Shown here piece by piece: positions 25,343 through 37,909 of a stretch of 64,000 bases of DNA. The notes beneath the pieces were generated by a model, which worked only from the letters and a program-made list of their open reading frames with translations, was not told where the DNA came from and searched no databases. Numbering within the stretch: position 1 is the first letter of the stretch; each line of letters begins with the position of its first letter. A program made the translations under genes and the position numbers. Location of the stretch: NCBI GenBank assembly GCA_023213395.1, contig CM041465.1, forward strand, positions 181,357,741-181,421,740, in the 5' to 3' direction. Origin of the DNA: Cycas panzhihuaensis. Its lineage: Eukaryota > Cycadophyta.

Positions 25343-26248
25343 CACCTTCCAAGGCCAATTTGGTACAATTTTTCTCTCTCGTTTATACTTATCTATTGTA
25401 TGCTCTCATCTCACCCACTTAGATCTTGGTAATCAGAAAGTAGTAAAAGTGTTAGGTTACCTATTATTTAGGTGGAGATTTTCAACAAAGCTCAACACTC
25501 GACATGGCTAATTCTATAATAAATTCTTCTTGTTCTTTTCTGACCAAAACACTATATTGTAGATCTGGATAAGGGGAAATCCCCATCCACTTAACCGTGG
25601 GAAATGTTTGGTCATAAGCCCTAAAACTTATTGTGAGAAGTACCCTGAGAACCCCAAAGTAGCTAACCAGAGTGTTTGCTAGTGAAACGAGGAACGACCC
25701 CATCCCAAATTAGATTTCCCTTCCTTGATTGTATATAAAAAGTTGTCGTTTTGAGGTAAATCTGTGGATGGAGTTTTGGTAGTTATTTCCTTCAAGAAGT
25801 AATTGTTGCAATTCTAGAGAGTAGTGCTCACTTAGACAACATTTGTGGCTAGTGAACTTGACTGTAATCCCTTAGGAATCCTTCTATTACGGCTCGCTAC
25901 TTATTTTGGTCAACGTTGCATCAATGCTCTAAAAGCTCGTAGCAAGCAAACTAGTACTAGCATATAACAAAACAAATAAATTAAAAAAAAGAAAAAAAAA
26001 GAAGATTTTATTTGTCCAAAAAAAAAAAACTTTTATTTGTCCTAAAAAAAAACTTTTATTTATTAAAAAAAAAAAATAAGAGCAAAATTTTTGGGGACAA
26101 CTGTCTATAGACACCCCATCCCCTCCCCTTTCCCTCTTATCTTTTTATCCCAATTTCTTAGAACTTCAATTCTATCTTACTCATCCCTCTTAGTAAAATC
26201 CTTTCTTCTAATTAATCCCACATTCTTTAAACGCCTTCTACAACCATC
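25343..26248 (+). other. G2 leader
   Basis: No gene seen. Contains A-rich tracts at 25980-26080. Confidence 0.55.
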
Positions 26249-27240
26249 ATGGCTCTAACTTAAGGTGACTGAATCTCACTTTTAGAAAATCATTTCACCA
26301 CATTACAATAAGAAGTTAAGATAGAAGTGCAAGAGGTAAAAGCTGACATATTAAATTTAGCATCAAAATCAGACATGGCTTCTATTATGTCCCAGATGGT
26401 ACAGATAATAACACAAATCACTTCAAATCAAAATCAGATGGCACAAATTGCAGCACAACTTTCCTCTCATCAAGTAAGTCCTATACCACCACCATCGCCA
26501 CTGCTGCCCCCACGCTAGCCATAACCATTTCACCATAAAATCAATATTCTAACTTTTGATCATGATCTAAACAGGGAAAGCACTCGCATCTAGATAAGTA
26601 AATTAGAATCCTACTTCACCCTCCATCTAATGACTAAAGATAATCAACTATTGTATGCCTCTACCCATTTAGATGGGAAAGCATATCACTGGTTTAATTG
26701 GTAGAAAAAAGAGTACCCTTCAACTCAAACATGGCAGCACTTCACAAACTATTTTTTCGAGTAGTATGAGGATATATGGAGTCAGTCATTCTTCACTCAA
26801 CTGACTAGGCTTAAGCAATCATCATCTATAGAGTCATTTACAGATAAATTCTAAGCATTATTCAATCAATGTCCACAAGGTCAAAATCTAGATAAGCAAA
26901 TGTTGATCGATACCTATGTAGCATGGCTCTATGACCATATTCAGATGCGTCTTAAGACATTATCCTTGCCTTCTCTCAAGGAAGCTATTAGAATGGAAAA
27001 GGTAGTAGAGGCAGAGTTCGTAGTTAAAAGATCTATGTACACCCAAAGAGATATCCTATGGTCCTCTCAATCTCGACGGACAGACTTCCAGCGACCTAAT
27101 CCTCAGTTTGATGATGCAACTTGCCCTCAATTAGACTTTTAATGTTCCCAACCTCAACCGAATGACACATCTCGTCCTCTAATAGATTAACAAGTAGAGG
27201 GCCCCAACGAAAAAAGTCTAAATCTCACAAGTTGAAGCAT
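26249..27240 (+). pseudogene. G2 gag
   Basis: From the ATG at 26249 one frame, with about eight stops, reads a plant gypsy gag: a Gln-rich coiled-coil-like segment (IMSQMVQIITQITSNQNQMAQIAAQL), a proline stretch, LLYASTHLDGKAYHWFNW, SIESFTDKF, LFNQCPQG and LSLPSLKEAIRMEKVVEAEF. These correspond to the Retrotrans_gag domain. No zinc knuckle was found. Confidence 0.8.
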
Positions 27241-27738
27241 AATAATGAGTAGAAGCAGGCCTCTATATATAATACTCAGAAAAGTGGACTCCTCGGCATA
27301 GTCGCATTTGTGGAGTGAGGCGTATGGTCATTTCCATTGACCCATAGATGACCCATCAGATTCAGATTCTGATGAAGAGGTTGATCAAGGAATCTAAGCA
27401 GACCCCAACCTTAACCCCCAACCAAAAGTATCCCTATCAACTATAACTTCTACTACTTGTCCTGAACCCTTATGAGTTAGAGGTATTCTTCAAAAGACTC
27501 CAATGTCAATCTTGATCAATGGTGGTATGTGTTTAAACTTTATCGATATCTCATTAGCTAGGTAGCTAAACCTATATATTGTCCCTAAGACTGGTTTCAC
27601 TTGCTCTTTGTCAGGGCATCATAAGTTCCATTGTGTAGGTGTTATAAAAAACCTACATGTCCAAATTAGCTCGTACCTCCTAATCTGTGATTTTCATACA
27701 TTATCTATAGGAGAATTTGATGCTATATTTGGGATCCA
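27241..27738 (+). pseudogene. G2 retropepsin protease (first part)
   Basis: ILINGGMCLNFIDISLA (near 27510) is a decayed form of the gypsy protease site. VQISSYLLICDFHTLSIGEFDAIFGI runs up to the C2 insertion at 27739. The next residues, QWLQTLGTYSMN, are encoded from 33066 on. The catalytic Asp is replaced by Asn. Confidence 0.8.
27734..27738. repeat. Target-site duplication ATCCA, left of C2
   Basis: ATCCA here and at 33065-33069 flank C2. Joining through one copy gives the uninterrupted protease frame (IFGI then QWLQ). Confidence 0.93.
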
Positions 27739-28384
27739 TGTTGGATACTGTGACAATAATATTTTGGGGTTAAAATTTTGGTGTGTTTTCGGTGCTGTCC
27801 CCCCCCCCAAATCTTTCTCGAGGGGTTCCAAGAATGGCGGGAGCCCCCCTTGGGCAGGGGGTGCGGGGGACGTGGAACGCCCCCTACTAAGAGGGGGTTC
27901 AGGGGCGATAGCCCTTGACCTGAAAAATTAGCCCTGTAAACCTTATTAAATTGTAAAGAGAATCAGGGTCATTTGATACAAATACCCTAGATTCTACAGT
28001 TGAGATTCATGCCTTGGATGTCCCTCTCATGTAGCCTGTTTTAGGGCTTTTCTTATGATGTTGTATATAATGTAATGTACTGTGATGAGGGCGACAGCTG
28101 GTTATTATTCTAGAGAGTACTCTACTATTGAGATATACTATTTCTCCATTCTATAGCAATAAAGATCTATACCTTTCCTATATGGATGTTTCCCTAGCAC
28201 ACTACTAGGGTTTTACCACGTTATATCAGGTGTATATGTGTTGTTTAGCTTGTATATTGATGTTGTTGTATTATATCTGATTTTAAAACTTGCATGTTAA
28301 ATCTTAGTTTTGATTCCTGTAACTAGTTGCAAAATAATTTAGATCTTGTGGTTGTTTAAGGTTTGGGACCTTGTATTCTCAACA
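27739..28384 (+). repeat. C2 5' LTR
   Basis: TGTTGGATACTG to TATTCTCAACA. It includes a GC-rich patch (about 27797-27925) with runs of C and G. Ends TG...CA. Pairs with 32431-33064; the copies differ by substitutions and small indels, mostly in the GC-rich patch. Confidence 0.95.
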
Positions 28385-28386
28385 AG

Positions 28387-28398
28387 TGGTATCAGAGC
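28387..28398 (+). other. C2 primer-binding site (tRNA-iMet)
   Basis: TGGTATCAGAGC followed by CAC, two bases after the LTR end. Confidence 0.95.
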
Positions 28399-28454
28399 CA
28401 CTTTTGTTTTACAGTGAGTTTGTGAAGGTTTTGGTGTCAACTTTTCTACACCAA

Positions 28455-29310
28455 ATGGCGAAACTAGTAGGTGCAAAGTTCGAGGTGGAGAAATTCAATG
28501 GTAAGAATAACTTCGAGTTGTGGAAGTTAAAAGTGCATGATGTTCTTATACAATAGGGTTTGTACAAAGCCCTTGCAAGAAAATCAAAGAAACCCATACG
28601 GATGGATGATGATGATTAGGATGACTTAGACAAAAAGGCACTTAGCACAATATGATTATGGTTGGCAGATGAAGTCTTGTTTAACATTGTAGGAGAAGAG
28701 ATAACAACGGGATTATGAACCCAATTAGAAGGCCTGTATTTGACCAAATCAGTAATGAATCAAATCTACCTAAAGAGGTAACTATGCTCGTTATGGATGA
28801 AGGAAGGTACAAAAATTGCTAACCATTTAAATATTTTCAATACTCTTATTTATCAGTTGACTAGTATTGATGTTAAAATTAAGGATGAGGACAAGGTTGT
28901 TACCTTGTTATACTTATTGCCCGAATCTTGGGATAATATTGCCACCTCAATTAGTTTTAACACTACAGATATATTGGATTATGATTCTATTATGAGTGCT
29001 TTTCTAATAGAAGAAGTGCGGAGGAAATCTACTTTTGAAACCTCCACACTAGAAGCCATGATAGTAAGGGGTAGAATGTTTGAGAGAGGACAAAACTCCA
29101 AGGATACATCGAGGTCCAAGTCAAGGAGCAAAAAGAGTAAGCTCAGGTGTTAGCATTATAATAAGACCGGTCACCTCAAGAAGGATTATTACAAACGGAA
29201 GGAGTTTCAAAAAAAGGAAGATCATGCCAAGGAGGCAAATTATGTGGACTCAAATCAAGGTATGGATGATGATGTCTTGGTCGCTTGTAATGTTTCTCAT
29301 TATCACCATG
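28455..29310 (+). pseudogene. C2 gag
   Basis: Starts MAKLVGAKFEVEKFNGKNNFELWKLKVHDVL (ATG near 28455), the typical N-terminus of plant copia gag (FxGxNxxxWKxKV). Later parts read LNIFNTLIYQLTSIDVKIKDEDKVVTLLYLLPESW and a basic KSRSKKSKLRC, then the decayed zinc knuckle HYNKTGHLKKDYY, which lacks its first Cys and last Cys. There are about six internal stops. Confidence 0.9.
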
Positions 29311-30620
29311 ACTAGTTATTAGATTCAGGTGCTTCGCACCACATGTGTCTACACAAGAGTTGGTTTTCATCATACCAACCTCTTGATGGTGGTGATGTGC
29401 TTATGGGAAATGAAATTTCTTATAGGAGAGTGGACATTGGTAGCATCAGAATTAAGATGTTTGATGGGGTAGTCAGAACATTAACTGAGGTTAGATATGT
29501 ACCTGATTTGAAAAGGAATATGATTTCCTTGGGTGAATTAGATTCGGGTGGTTTTAAGTATACAGGACATGAAGGAGTCCTAAAGGTGTCAAACGGTCTC
29601 TTGATTGTTATGAAAGCCTTAAAGAAAGGAAATCTTTACATTTTAGTGGGAAGTACAGATGTCGATAGCGGCTACAACATCAAAGACTACAGAAGATCCA
29701 GTTCAGTTATGGCATCAGAGACTTGGGCACATGAGTGAGAAAGGACTTAAGGTGATGATAAACCATAAGTTGCTTCCTAACTTGCAGCTTTTAGATTTGG
29801 CTTTCTATATTGTATTTTCGGAAAGCAGTATAAACTCAGGTTTAAAGTAGGGAGTCACACTAGTAAAGGCATTCTAGATTACATACATTCAGATGTATGG
29901 GGACCAGCCCCTAAAATATCTTATGGAGGATCATTGTATTATGCCACATTTATAGATGATTACTCCAGGAAGGAAATCTGAAGTTTTCAAGGTCTATTTT
30001 TTGAAAAGGAAATCTGAAGTTTTCAGTGTGTTTAAGCAGTTCAAGGCTTTAGTTGAGAACAGTACTGGTAAGACAATCAAATGTTTAAGAACTGATAATG
30101 GAGGTGAGTTTAACTTCTTGGAGTTTGAGAACTATTATAAAGAAGCTGGGATCAAAAGACACAATACCACTAGCTATACTCCGCAACAAAATGGCATTGT
30201 CGAGCCCATGAATAGGACACTCTTGGAAAGAGCAAGAAGCATGCTAAATGTCTGAGAGTGGAGGCGGGGCTTGTGGTGGTCAGAAGTTGTTCAAACAGCT
30301 TGCTATCTGGTAAATAGGTCACCATCACTTGTAATAGATTGCAAGATTCCTAAAGAGGTATGGACTCGACATCCATGTGATTATTCAAATTTAAAAGTTT
30401 TTGGTTATGATGCTTATGCCTGGACTGACAAAAGTAAACGTTCAAAGTAAGACCCAAAATCCAAGAGATATATCTTTGTTGGTTATGGTGATAAGGATGG
30501 TGTGAAGGGATACAGGTTGTGGGATCTTACTGCCCACAAAATCACCATTAACAGAGATGTCATATTTGATGAATCTCTCGTTGTAAAATCAGACAGTGTA
30601 GAAGCTGAAATGAAATAGGA
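29311..30620 (+). pseudogene. C2 protease and integrase
   Basis: LLDSGASHHMC (29320-29350) is an intact copia protease site. LWHQRLGHMSEKGLKVM (29720-29760) is the pre-integrase domain, after one frameshift. Integrase shows SDVWGPAP, RTDNGGEFNFLEFE (second Asp), YTPQQNGIVEPMNRTLLERARSML (Glu) and, in the C-terminal part, VFGYDAYAW, SKRYIFVGYGDKDGVKGYR. A 36-base repeat of the KSEVF codons lies at 29971-30025. Confidence 0.9.
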
Positions 30621-32375
30621 GTAGCAAGATGAACATTAACAAGTCAAGTTTGAAATGCAGGCATATGTGGAATCAGAAGAGCATGAAGATCTTTCTGAAG
30701 ATGAATCAGCATCAGATTCATAGGAGTATGTGGACACTCCTCTGCCAACAGTTAGAAGATCTACACGAGTTAGTCATCCGCCTGATAGGTACAACCCTTC
30801 TATGTTTATTGCTTTGGTTTCTAATGATGGTGAGCCCATATGTTATCAAGAAGCAGTAGATGATATCCATGGAGAGAAGTGGATAAGGGTTATGTAGGAA
30901 GAGATAGATGCTTTGAAGAAAAATAATTCATGGGACTTGGTAGAACTTCCACATGGCAGGAAGATTGTTGGTTGTAGGTGGGTTTTCAAAAAGAAAACAG
31001 ATGTTGATGGAAAGGTTGATAAATACGGTCCAAGACTGGTGGCTAAAGGTTTTGCACAGAAAGCAAGTACTGACTTTCATGAGATCTTTTCACCAGTTGT
31101 CAAACTTATTTTAATTCGAGTGCTATTAGCATTGGTAGCTTCTCTCGATTTGGAGTTGGAGTAGTTAGATGTAAAAATAACTTTTCTATATGGAGATTTA
31201 GATAAGGAGATCTATACGGACCAACCAGAAGGGTTTGTACAAGATGGCAGGAAAAGACTTATTTATAGGCTCAGGAAATCATTGTATGGCCTGAAGCAAT
31301 CACCCAAGCAATGGTATAAGAAGTTTGATGCCTTCATGGAAAGTCAAAATTTCAAAAGAAGTGAGTATGATCATTGTGTTTACTTTAAATTTATGGATAA
31401 TGGCTTATTCATTATCTTAGTATTATATGTTGATGACATGCTAGTTGCAAGCAAGAGCATGGAAGAAATCAATAAGCTAAAGGCTCAATTGGCTAGGACT
31501 TTTGATATGAAGGATTTAGGAGCTGCAAAAAAATCTTAGGCATGGAGATACATAGAAAACTGGTAAGCTACGGTTATCACAGTAGAAATATGTAGAGAAG
31601 GTACTAACCAAGTTTGGTATGGCAAATGTGAAACCAGTGAGTATCCCATTAGCTTCCCACTTCAAGCTTTCTTCAAATATGAGTCCTAGTAGTGAAGAAG
31701 AAAAGGCTTATATGTCTCGTGTGCCTTATGCTAGTGCAGTAGGAAGTTTGATGTATGCCATGGTATGTACAAGACCTGATATTTCACATGTAATCAGTGT
31801 AGTGAGTAGGTTTATAGCAAATCCAAGAAAGGAACATTGGGCTGCAGTGAAATGGGTGCTTTGGTATTTGAGAGGCACGAGTGACTACTGCATCACCTTT
31901 GGAGGTACAGGTAATCAAGTTTATGGATATGTAGATTCAGACTTTGTAGGAGATTTAGACAAAAGAAGATCTACTTTAAGTTATGTTTTCACTCTTGCAA
32001 ATGGTTCAGTTAGTTGGATGTCCAAATTGCAGAGCACAATTGCACTGTCAACCACGAAAGTTGAATATGTTCTTTGACACATGCTTGTAAAGAAGCAATC
32101 TGGTTATAGGGTCTATTGGTTGAGCTTGGAAGGAGACAGGAAAATGTAAAGGTATTTTGTGACAGTTAAAGTGCCATTTACTTAGCCAAGAATCCAGCTT
32201 ATCACAGTAGAACAAAGCATATTGCTCTAAAGTACCATTTTGCTAGACAGGTTGTGGAAGCAGGTGGAGTGGCAGTTGAGAAGATTCATACCAATCAGAA
32301 TTATGCTGATATATTCACAAAACCAGTACCATTAGAGAAGTTCAAATGGTGTTTGACTTCTCTTGGCTTGTAGAA
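30621..32375 (+). pseudogene. C2 reverse transcriptase and RNase H
   Basis: RT runs EEIDALKKNNSWDLVELPHGRK, VGCRWVFKKKTD, RLVAKGFAQK, RKSLYGLKQSPKQWYKKFD and LVLYVDDMLVAS (catalytic YVDD near 31430). After a frameshift come VPYASAVGSLMYAMVCTRPDISH and RNase H: GYVDSDFVGDLDKRRST (Asp), ALSTTKVEYV (Glu to Val change at the usual EAEY), AIYLAKNPAYHSRTKHI and ADIFTKPV. The end is near 32372. Confidence 0.92.
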
Positions 32376-32419
32376 AAAATGATGAAGGGTCCAAAAAAGG
32401 TACCGGGTAAATTATTGTC

Positions 32420-32430
32420 AAGGTGGAGAT
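32420..32430 (+). other. C2 polypurine tract
   Basis: AAGGTGGAGAT directly before the 3' LTR. Confidence 0.8.
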
Positions 32431-33064
32431 TGTTAGATATTTTGACAACAATATTTTGGGGTTAAAATTTTGGTGTGTTTTCGGTATGGTTTCCCCCCCT
32501 AATCTTTCTCGGGGGGTTCCAAGAGGCGGAGACCCTTGGTCAGTCGGGGGCGTGGAACGCCCCCGGCTAAGACAGGGTTAGGGGGCGATAGCCCCTGACC
32601 CGAAAAATTAGCCTTGTAAACCTTATTAAATTGTAAAGAGAATCAAGGTCGTTCAATATAAATACCCTAGATTCTATGGCTGAGATTTATGCCTTGGATG
32701 TCCCTCTCATGTAGCCCGTTTTAGGGCTTTTCTTATGATGTTGTATGTAATGTAATGTACTTTGATGAGGGCGGCGGCTAGTTGTTATTTTAGAGAGCAC
32801 TCTGCTACTGAGATGTACTGTTTCTCCATTCTACATCAATAAAGATCGATATCTTTCTTGTGTAGATGTTTCCCTAGCACACTGCTAGGGTTTTACCACG
32901 TTATATCGAGTGCATATGTGATGTTTAGCTTGTATATTGATGTTGTTATATTATCTCTAATTTTAGAACTTGTATGTTAAATCTTAGTTTTGATTCCTGT
33001 GATTAGTTACAAAATAGTTTAGATCTTGTGGCTGTTTAAGGTTTGGGACCTTGTATTCTCAACA
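32431..33064 (+). repeat. C2 3' LTR
   Basis: TGTTAGATATTTTG to TATTCTCAACA, 634 bp, pairs with 27739-28384. Followed by the duplication ATCCA. Confidence 0.95.
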
Positions 33065-34720
33065 ATCCAATGGTTACAAACTTTAGGAACTTATAGCATG
33101 AATAACTCACCCTCTAATCCATTCATAATGTTTAAAGATCATATGGGAAAAACACATAAACTCTATGGTATTCAATCCCCTCCAAACCAACTTGTCTCAC
33201 CTGGCCACATAAAAAGACATCTCCAAACCAACCTAGGCTATATAATTCACCTAAATAATATCCAAATTGATCCCCTAATCCACCCGCACATCCAAGATGT
33301 TATTACAAAGTACAAGCAAGTATTTTCTCCTCTCCCTTCCACGACCCCTCCTGGCCATGGGTTTTACCATACGATTGAACTGAAATCTAACCATGACCGA
33401 ATTAGCTTACGCCCATATAGAAATTCCTACTTTCAGAAAAATGAAATTGAGAAAATCATAGCTGAACTAATGGATATGGGAATAATTCAGCTCAGTAAAA
33501 GCTCATATACAACACCAATTGTCTTAGTTAGGAGAAAAGATGGCTCTTTTTGCCTTTGTGTGGATTACAGGGAGCTTAACAAGATTACTATTAAGAATAA
33601 GTTCCCCACTCCACGAATTGATGATATGCTTGACGAGATCCATGGAGCATCGATCTTCTCTAAACTAGACTTACAATCAGGATATTACCAGATCCTGTTA
33701 GCCCCAGAAGATTATAATAAGACAACTTTCTGAACCCACCATGGCCATTTTGAGTTTTGAGTAATGCCTTTTGGCCTCTGCAATGCTCCAATCACCTTCC
33801 AAGTGCTCATGAATAAAATTTTTGGTCATCACCTTTGAAAATTTGTCATCATTTTCTTCGATAATATACTTATCTATAGCTCATGTTTGGACCGTCGCAT
33901 TCATCATCTAGAAGCAATCCTCCAAATTCTATATGAACACCAATTATATGTCAAACTTTCTAAGTGTGAATTTGGAAAAAATAAACTCCAATACTTGGGC
34001 CACCTCATTTTTTACAAAGGGGTTTGTGTGGACCTTGATAAAATATCGATCATCACTACCTAGTCAACACTGACTAATTTCACACAACTACAAGCATTCC
34101 TTGGTCTTACAAGATTTTATTGTTGTTTTATTTGTAACTATGCCGCAACAATAGCTCCACTAACGGATTTACTCTGTAAAAACTCCTTTCAATGGTCTTT
34201 AGAGGCTGAAGCTACCTTTTCCCACCTTAAGCTAGTGATGACATCTACCCTAGTGCTGGTCACTCCTAATTTTACCCAACCTTTCTAGCTTGAGTGTGAT
34301 GCTTCCAGATTTGGCATAGGCATTGTTCTTATGCAGGAATATCACCCCATTGCTTTCGAAAGTTGAAAACTAAAAGACCATGAACTGTGACTATGAACTT
34401 ACTAAAAGGAAATGCGAGTAATCCTACATGCTGTGGATAAGTGGCGTCAATATCTTTTAAGGTTAAAATTCACAATACTTACTGATCATCATAGTCTCCA
34501 TAATCTAATGGATCAACCAATCCTCTCAGAAGAACAAGCCAAATGGATTAATCACCTTCAAGTTTTTGAGTTTACGATATCTTATAAGAAAGGTAAAGAC
34601 AATGTCACTGTGGATGCTCTTTCTCGCATTTCCCCCAATTCCAATGACACCAACCCCAACATCCATGCTATATTTAAGCCCCAACCCATTTGGCTAGATG
34701 AATTACATGTTGAAAACTAG
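33065..34720 (+). pseudogene. G2 protease end, reverse transcriptase and RNase H
   Basis: After the protease tail, a 220-codon open stretch to 33733 carries RT: IIAELMDMGIIQLSKSSYTTPIVLVRRKDGS, CVDYRELNKITIKNKFPTPRID and FSKLDLQSGYYQI. After a stop follow VMPFGLCNAPITFQ and VIIFFDNILIYS, where the catalytic DD is DN. RNase H has LECDASRFGIGIVLMQ (Asp), then Glu context near 34410 and ILTDHHSLHNLM (Asp), ending VTVDALSR near 34630. The changed catalytic residue and stops make it inactive. Confidence 0.92.
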
Positions 34721-35640
34721 GCATAACTTAACTACTTCCTTTGGAAAAAAAAAGCTTTAAACCATAATGGATGGTCAACTGACTCAAACCATCTGTTATC
34801 TCATAATCGCATCTTTGTCCACCCTTCCTCATCTTTCATTCTACATATTCTAATAGAATATCACTCTACTCCTTCAGGGGGTCATTCAGGATTTGATAAG
34901 ACTTATCGCTGTATTTGTGCTGACTTCTTTTGGCTCCATATGAAATATACCATCTTTACCTTTGTGTCAAAATAGGATACTTGTCAACGGCATAAGGTGG
35001 ATAACAATACTTTATCGGGACTCCTTTAGTCATTACATATCCCTCAAGGAAAATGGCAGGACATTGCCATGGATTTTATTACTGGCTTACCTACATCAGC
35101 TGGGTTTGACTCCATTTGGATAGCCATCTATAGACTAACCAAATGTGCTCATTTTATTTGGTACACATATCTTATAAATTATCCTATCTAGTTGACATTT
35201 ATGTACAATTCATTTTCTGTCTTCATGGATTCCCTTCAACCATCGTTTGTGGTAGGGACTCCAAATTGACTAGCTCCTTTTGGAAAGAGTTATTTAAGGC
35301 TATAGGAATTCATTTAATATGAGTATCGCCTACCATCCACAAATAGATGGTCAATCGGAGGCTTTGAACAAAACTTTGGAAACTTACCTATGTTGTTTTG
35401 CCTCTGATCACCAAACTAAATGGACATCCTAGTTATCCTTCGTAGAATATTGGTACAATTTATCACACCATTTAGCCATTAGTATGTCTCCATTCTTGGA
35501 ATTATATGGATATCACCCTCCTTCACACCATACTTTAGTGACTGATTTTCGGAATGCCTCTACCCAATAAAAGCTTCATGACATGGACCAAATCCTTCAT
35601 ACCCTTAAGTAAAACCTAGCCAATACAAGCTTATCCTCTC
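34721..35640 (+). pseudogene. G2 integrase
   Basis: H2C2-type part LIEYHSTPSGGHSGFDKTYRC ... DTCQRHK (34850-34995), then the core: IAMDFITGLPTSAGFDSIWIA (first Asp), [20 protein letters not shown] (second Asp), [21 protein letters not shown] (Glu). The frame shifts several times. The C-terminal end is near 35620, after which GAGGAGGGGGG may be the polypurine tract. Confidence 0.87.
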
Positions 35641-35689
35641 TCTTTTTTCCTTTTTATCAATGGCAGATTAAGTGAAATGAGGAGGGGGG

Positions 35690-37909
35690 TGTAATGAAGA
35701 GAAAGTGTATGAATGACCTATGTAACCTTTCCTAATGATGCATGGAAGAAGGATAACTATCAAAACTAAAGTTCAGTTTCTCAATCCTACCCTTATACCC
35801 ATGCATACGAATAGAATGCAAAATGGAGAGTGTAACAGGGAAAAGAAAACCTTTCTATGGGTTCATCACTTTTTACTTTAAGGGGAGGAATATGAGATAC
35901 ACTTGTTTAAGTTACCCTTTTCTATGCTTATGCAAGTAAGAAGGGAAGACAAGGTCTATGTATGCTAATATGAAATGGAAATGCAAAGATGAATATGCTC
36001 CTTTTACGCTTTCCTTTGACATAGTGCAAGTATGCAAGCAAGTAGTTGCAAGATATAAGCAAATGTGACTAAGTTCCCTTTAGGAAGAAAGGGAGGAGAA
36101 GCAAAGAAGTAGGAAGAGGAGAAGAGTTAGAAGAGGTGCACCTAGAAATGAGCTGATTGATGAAGTGCCTCTCTTTCCCTTCTTCATCTTTCTTTCACCC
36201 GTCACATTACACTCCAAGTCACGATTGACGTTGTGGATAAAATCATAGGTGGGGCTTCCTTACCTTCCTCGAAGTGTAGTATGAAAGAATAAAGAACTTA
36301 AAGGAAAGCTTCAAAGAAAAATAAATGTAAATGAGACAAATGTACCTTCTAGTTTGTAACACGGTCTTACTTGCTCGAGATGAGTGGGGTTTCTGTATGA
36401 GTAAATTCTTTCAACAATAAGCAATAACGTGCACCTGCATGTACATGTAGATGTGTGTGCATATGCTCCACTAACATGAAGTTTAAACTTGCTTAATATT
36501 TGAAAGAAAGAAATAATTAACTTTATAACTTTCCTTATGTGCAAAAAGAGTTTCCATGAACTTCTAAGGGGAACAAAAGTGGGGTTTGAAGGTAAGAGAA
36601 AGAAGAGCATCAGAATGATGAGCTCCCTCAACTAAGCTACCTCTTGCATACTTAGGTACTCTGATTATAGGTTAAAAGAGGATTGAGAGCTCTAAGTAAA
36701 CATAAAAATAGAGACAACTTACATGAAGTATAAGCAGCTGTAAAAGCTATAAAAAGCATAAATGCTACAAAAGTTGCAATGTTGTAACTCTTGCAAGATA
36801 TATAAGAAAATGTGTAGATCCCATAAAAGACAAAGCATGCAAGGAAATTTGCTACCAAATAGTATGTAGAGAGGTTGATTGTAGCTGTTGTAAGAGCTAA
36901 AAACACTACAATCAATAGAGGCCCTCACCTAAGGGTGGTTTCTTAGTTTGTAGGATGGATAAAGAGTAGGAAACTAAGAGAGGTAAGGGGCCACCCTAAA
37001 GGATATGGCCGTCGGAGTTGGAACTCCAACCATGAACTCCTCTTCTCCCTCTCAAGAGAGTCCCACATTCCACTTTATTGTGCTTAAATAATACCCAAGG
37101 GATATAGAGGTACAACCAAAGGAGAAAGGAAGAGTTTGCCTTCCTTTGGACACATAAAAGAGATAAAAAAATATGCAAAACTTGCAACAAATAGAGTTGT
37201 TGACCAATTACACTTGCTAAAGGAAAAGAAGAATAAGAAATAAACTTGTTTGCAACCACAAAACTGAAGTAAAATGAGTGTTACCTCATATACAAATGGA
37301 CAGGGATGAGAATCATGCTTTCTAGGTGAAGAAGGGCTCGCTTTGAAGGCGAGAAGGAGACTCAAAACTTTACAAAACCTATTACTACTGTTGGAGTGAG
37401 CACCATAGAGGAAAGATCTATAGAGGAGGTCTAGTTTAGACATGTGTTCTAGGGTTTTACCCTTGGAAAAGAGGAGAATAGGAAGAGAGATCATAAATAT
37501 AGGTAGGAGGCATTTTTTCCTTTCGTATGAGAGCCAAGAAAGGTAAAATGAACTCAGATTTGGGTTTTTATGCTCAAATTAGGGTTTTCAAGCGATTAGG
37601 ATTTGCTATGGGTAAGAAACATCGATCTGCCATGTGTTAATCTTGTAATAAATGTGAAATTGGCCATTGCTAGGCCGCGAAAGTTAATGGGCAGTCATCC
37701 TACAACAAACTTCGTGGTACCACGAATATTACCATAGTGCAAGCAAAATACAAAGAAAAATAAAAAGGAGGTCTAGGGGACCCCTAAAAGAAGGGTCTTA
37801 GGGCACAACATAGAGATATGTTAGACTGGTAAGGCCTATAAGGGACCTCTAGGCATCGATGGGGCCTCCCAAATGTGTAAAATGGTGCATAAGAGGCCCC
37901 AATAAGGGA
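35690..37909. other. Gene-free stretch, perhaps G1 leader
   Basis: No domain recognised on either strand; the minus-strand open stretches at 36311-37494 are low-complexity and match no motif I know. By position, between G2 and the presumed 5' LTR of G1, it could be the leader of G1, but I found no primer-binding site or gag to prove it. Confidence 0.4.

Larger units (their letters stand above)
27739..33064 (+). mobile_element. Complete Ty1/copia element C2
   Basis: A 5326-bp element with LTRs 27739-28384 (646 bp) and 32431-33064 (634 bp), a perfect tRNA-Met primer-binding site, a gag-pol interior in copia order and a polypurine tract. The flanking duplication is ATCCA. It inserted in the protease gene of G2. 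Gag and pol carry scattered stops (often at expected Trp or Gln codons) and a few frameshifts, so this copy is inactive, though it is the best preserved element in the window. Confidence 0.95.
24913..35690 (+). mobile_element. Ty3/gypsy element G2, split by C2
   Basis: A plus-strand gypsy element: LTR 24913-25328, primer-binding site 25331, leader, gag from 26249, protease 27500-27738 continuing at 33065, RT, RNase H and integrase to about 35620, then a purine-rich GAGGAGGGGGG at 35680. C2 (27739-33064) sits in the protease C-terminus. The 3' LTR is not recognised. It lies inside the outer G1 span, but the right junction with G1 cannot be shown. Confidence 0.75.

Noticed and set aside
36311-37494. 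Minus-strand open frames with hydrophobic stretches
   Set aside because: Low-complexity Leu/Phe/Ser-rich readings from A/G-rich plus-strand text; overlapping frames, no motif.
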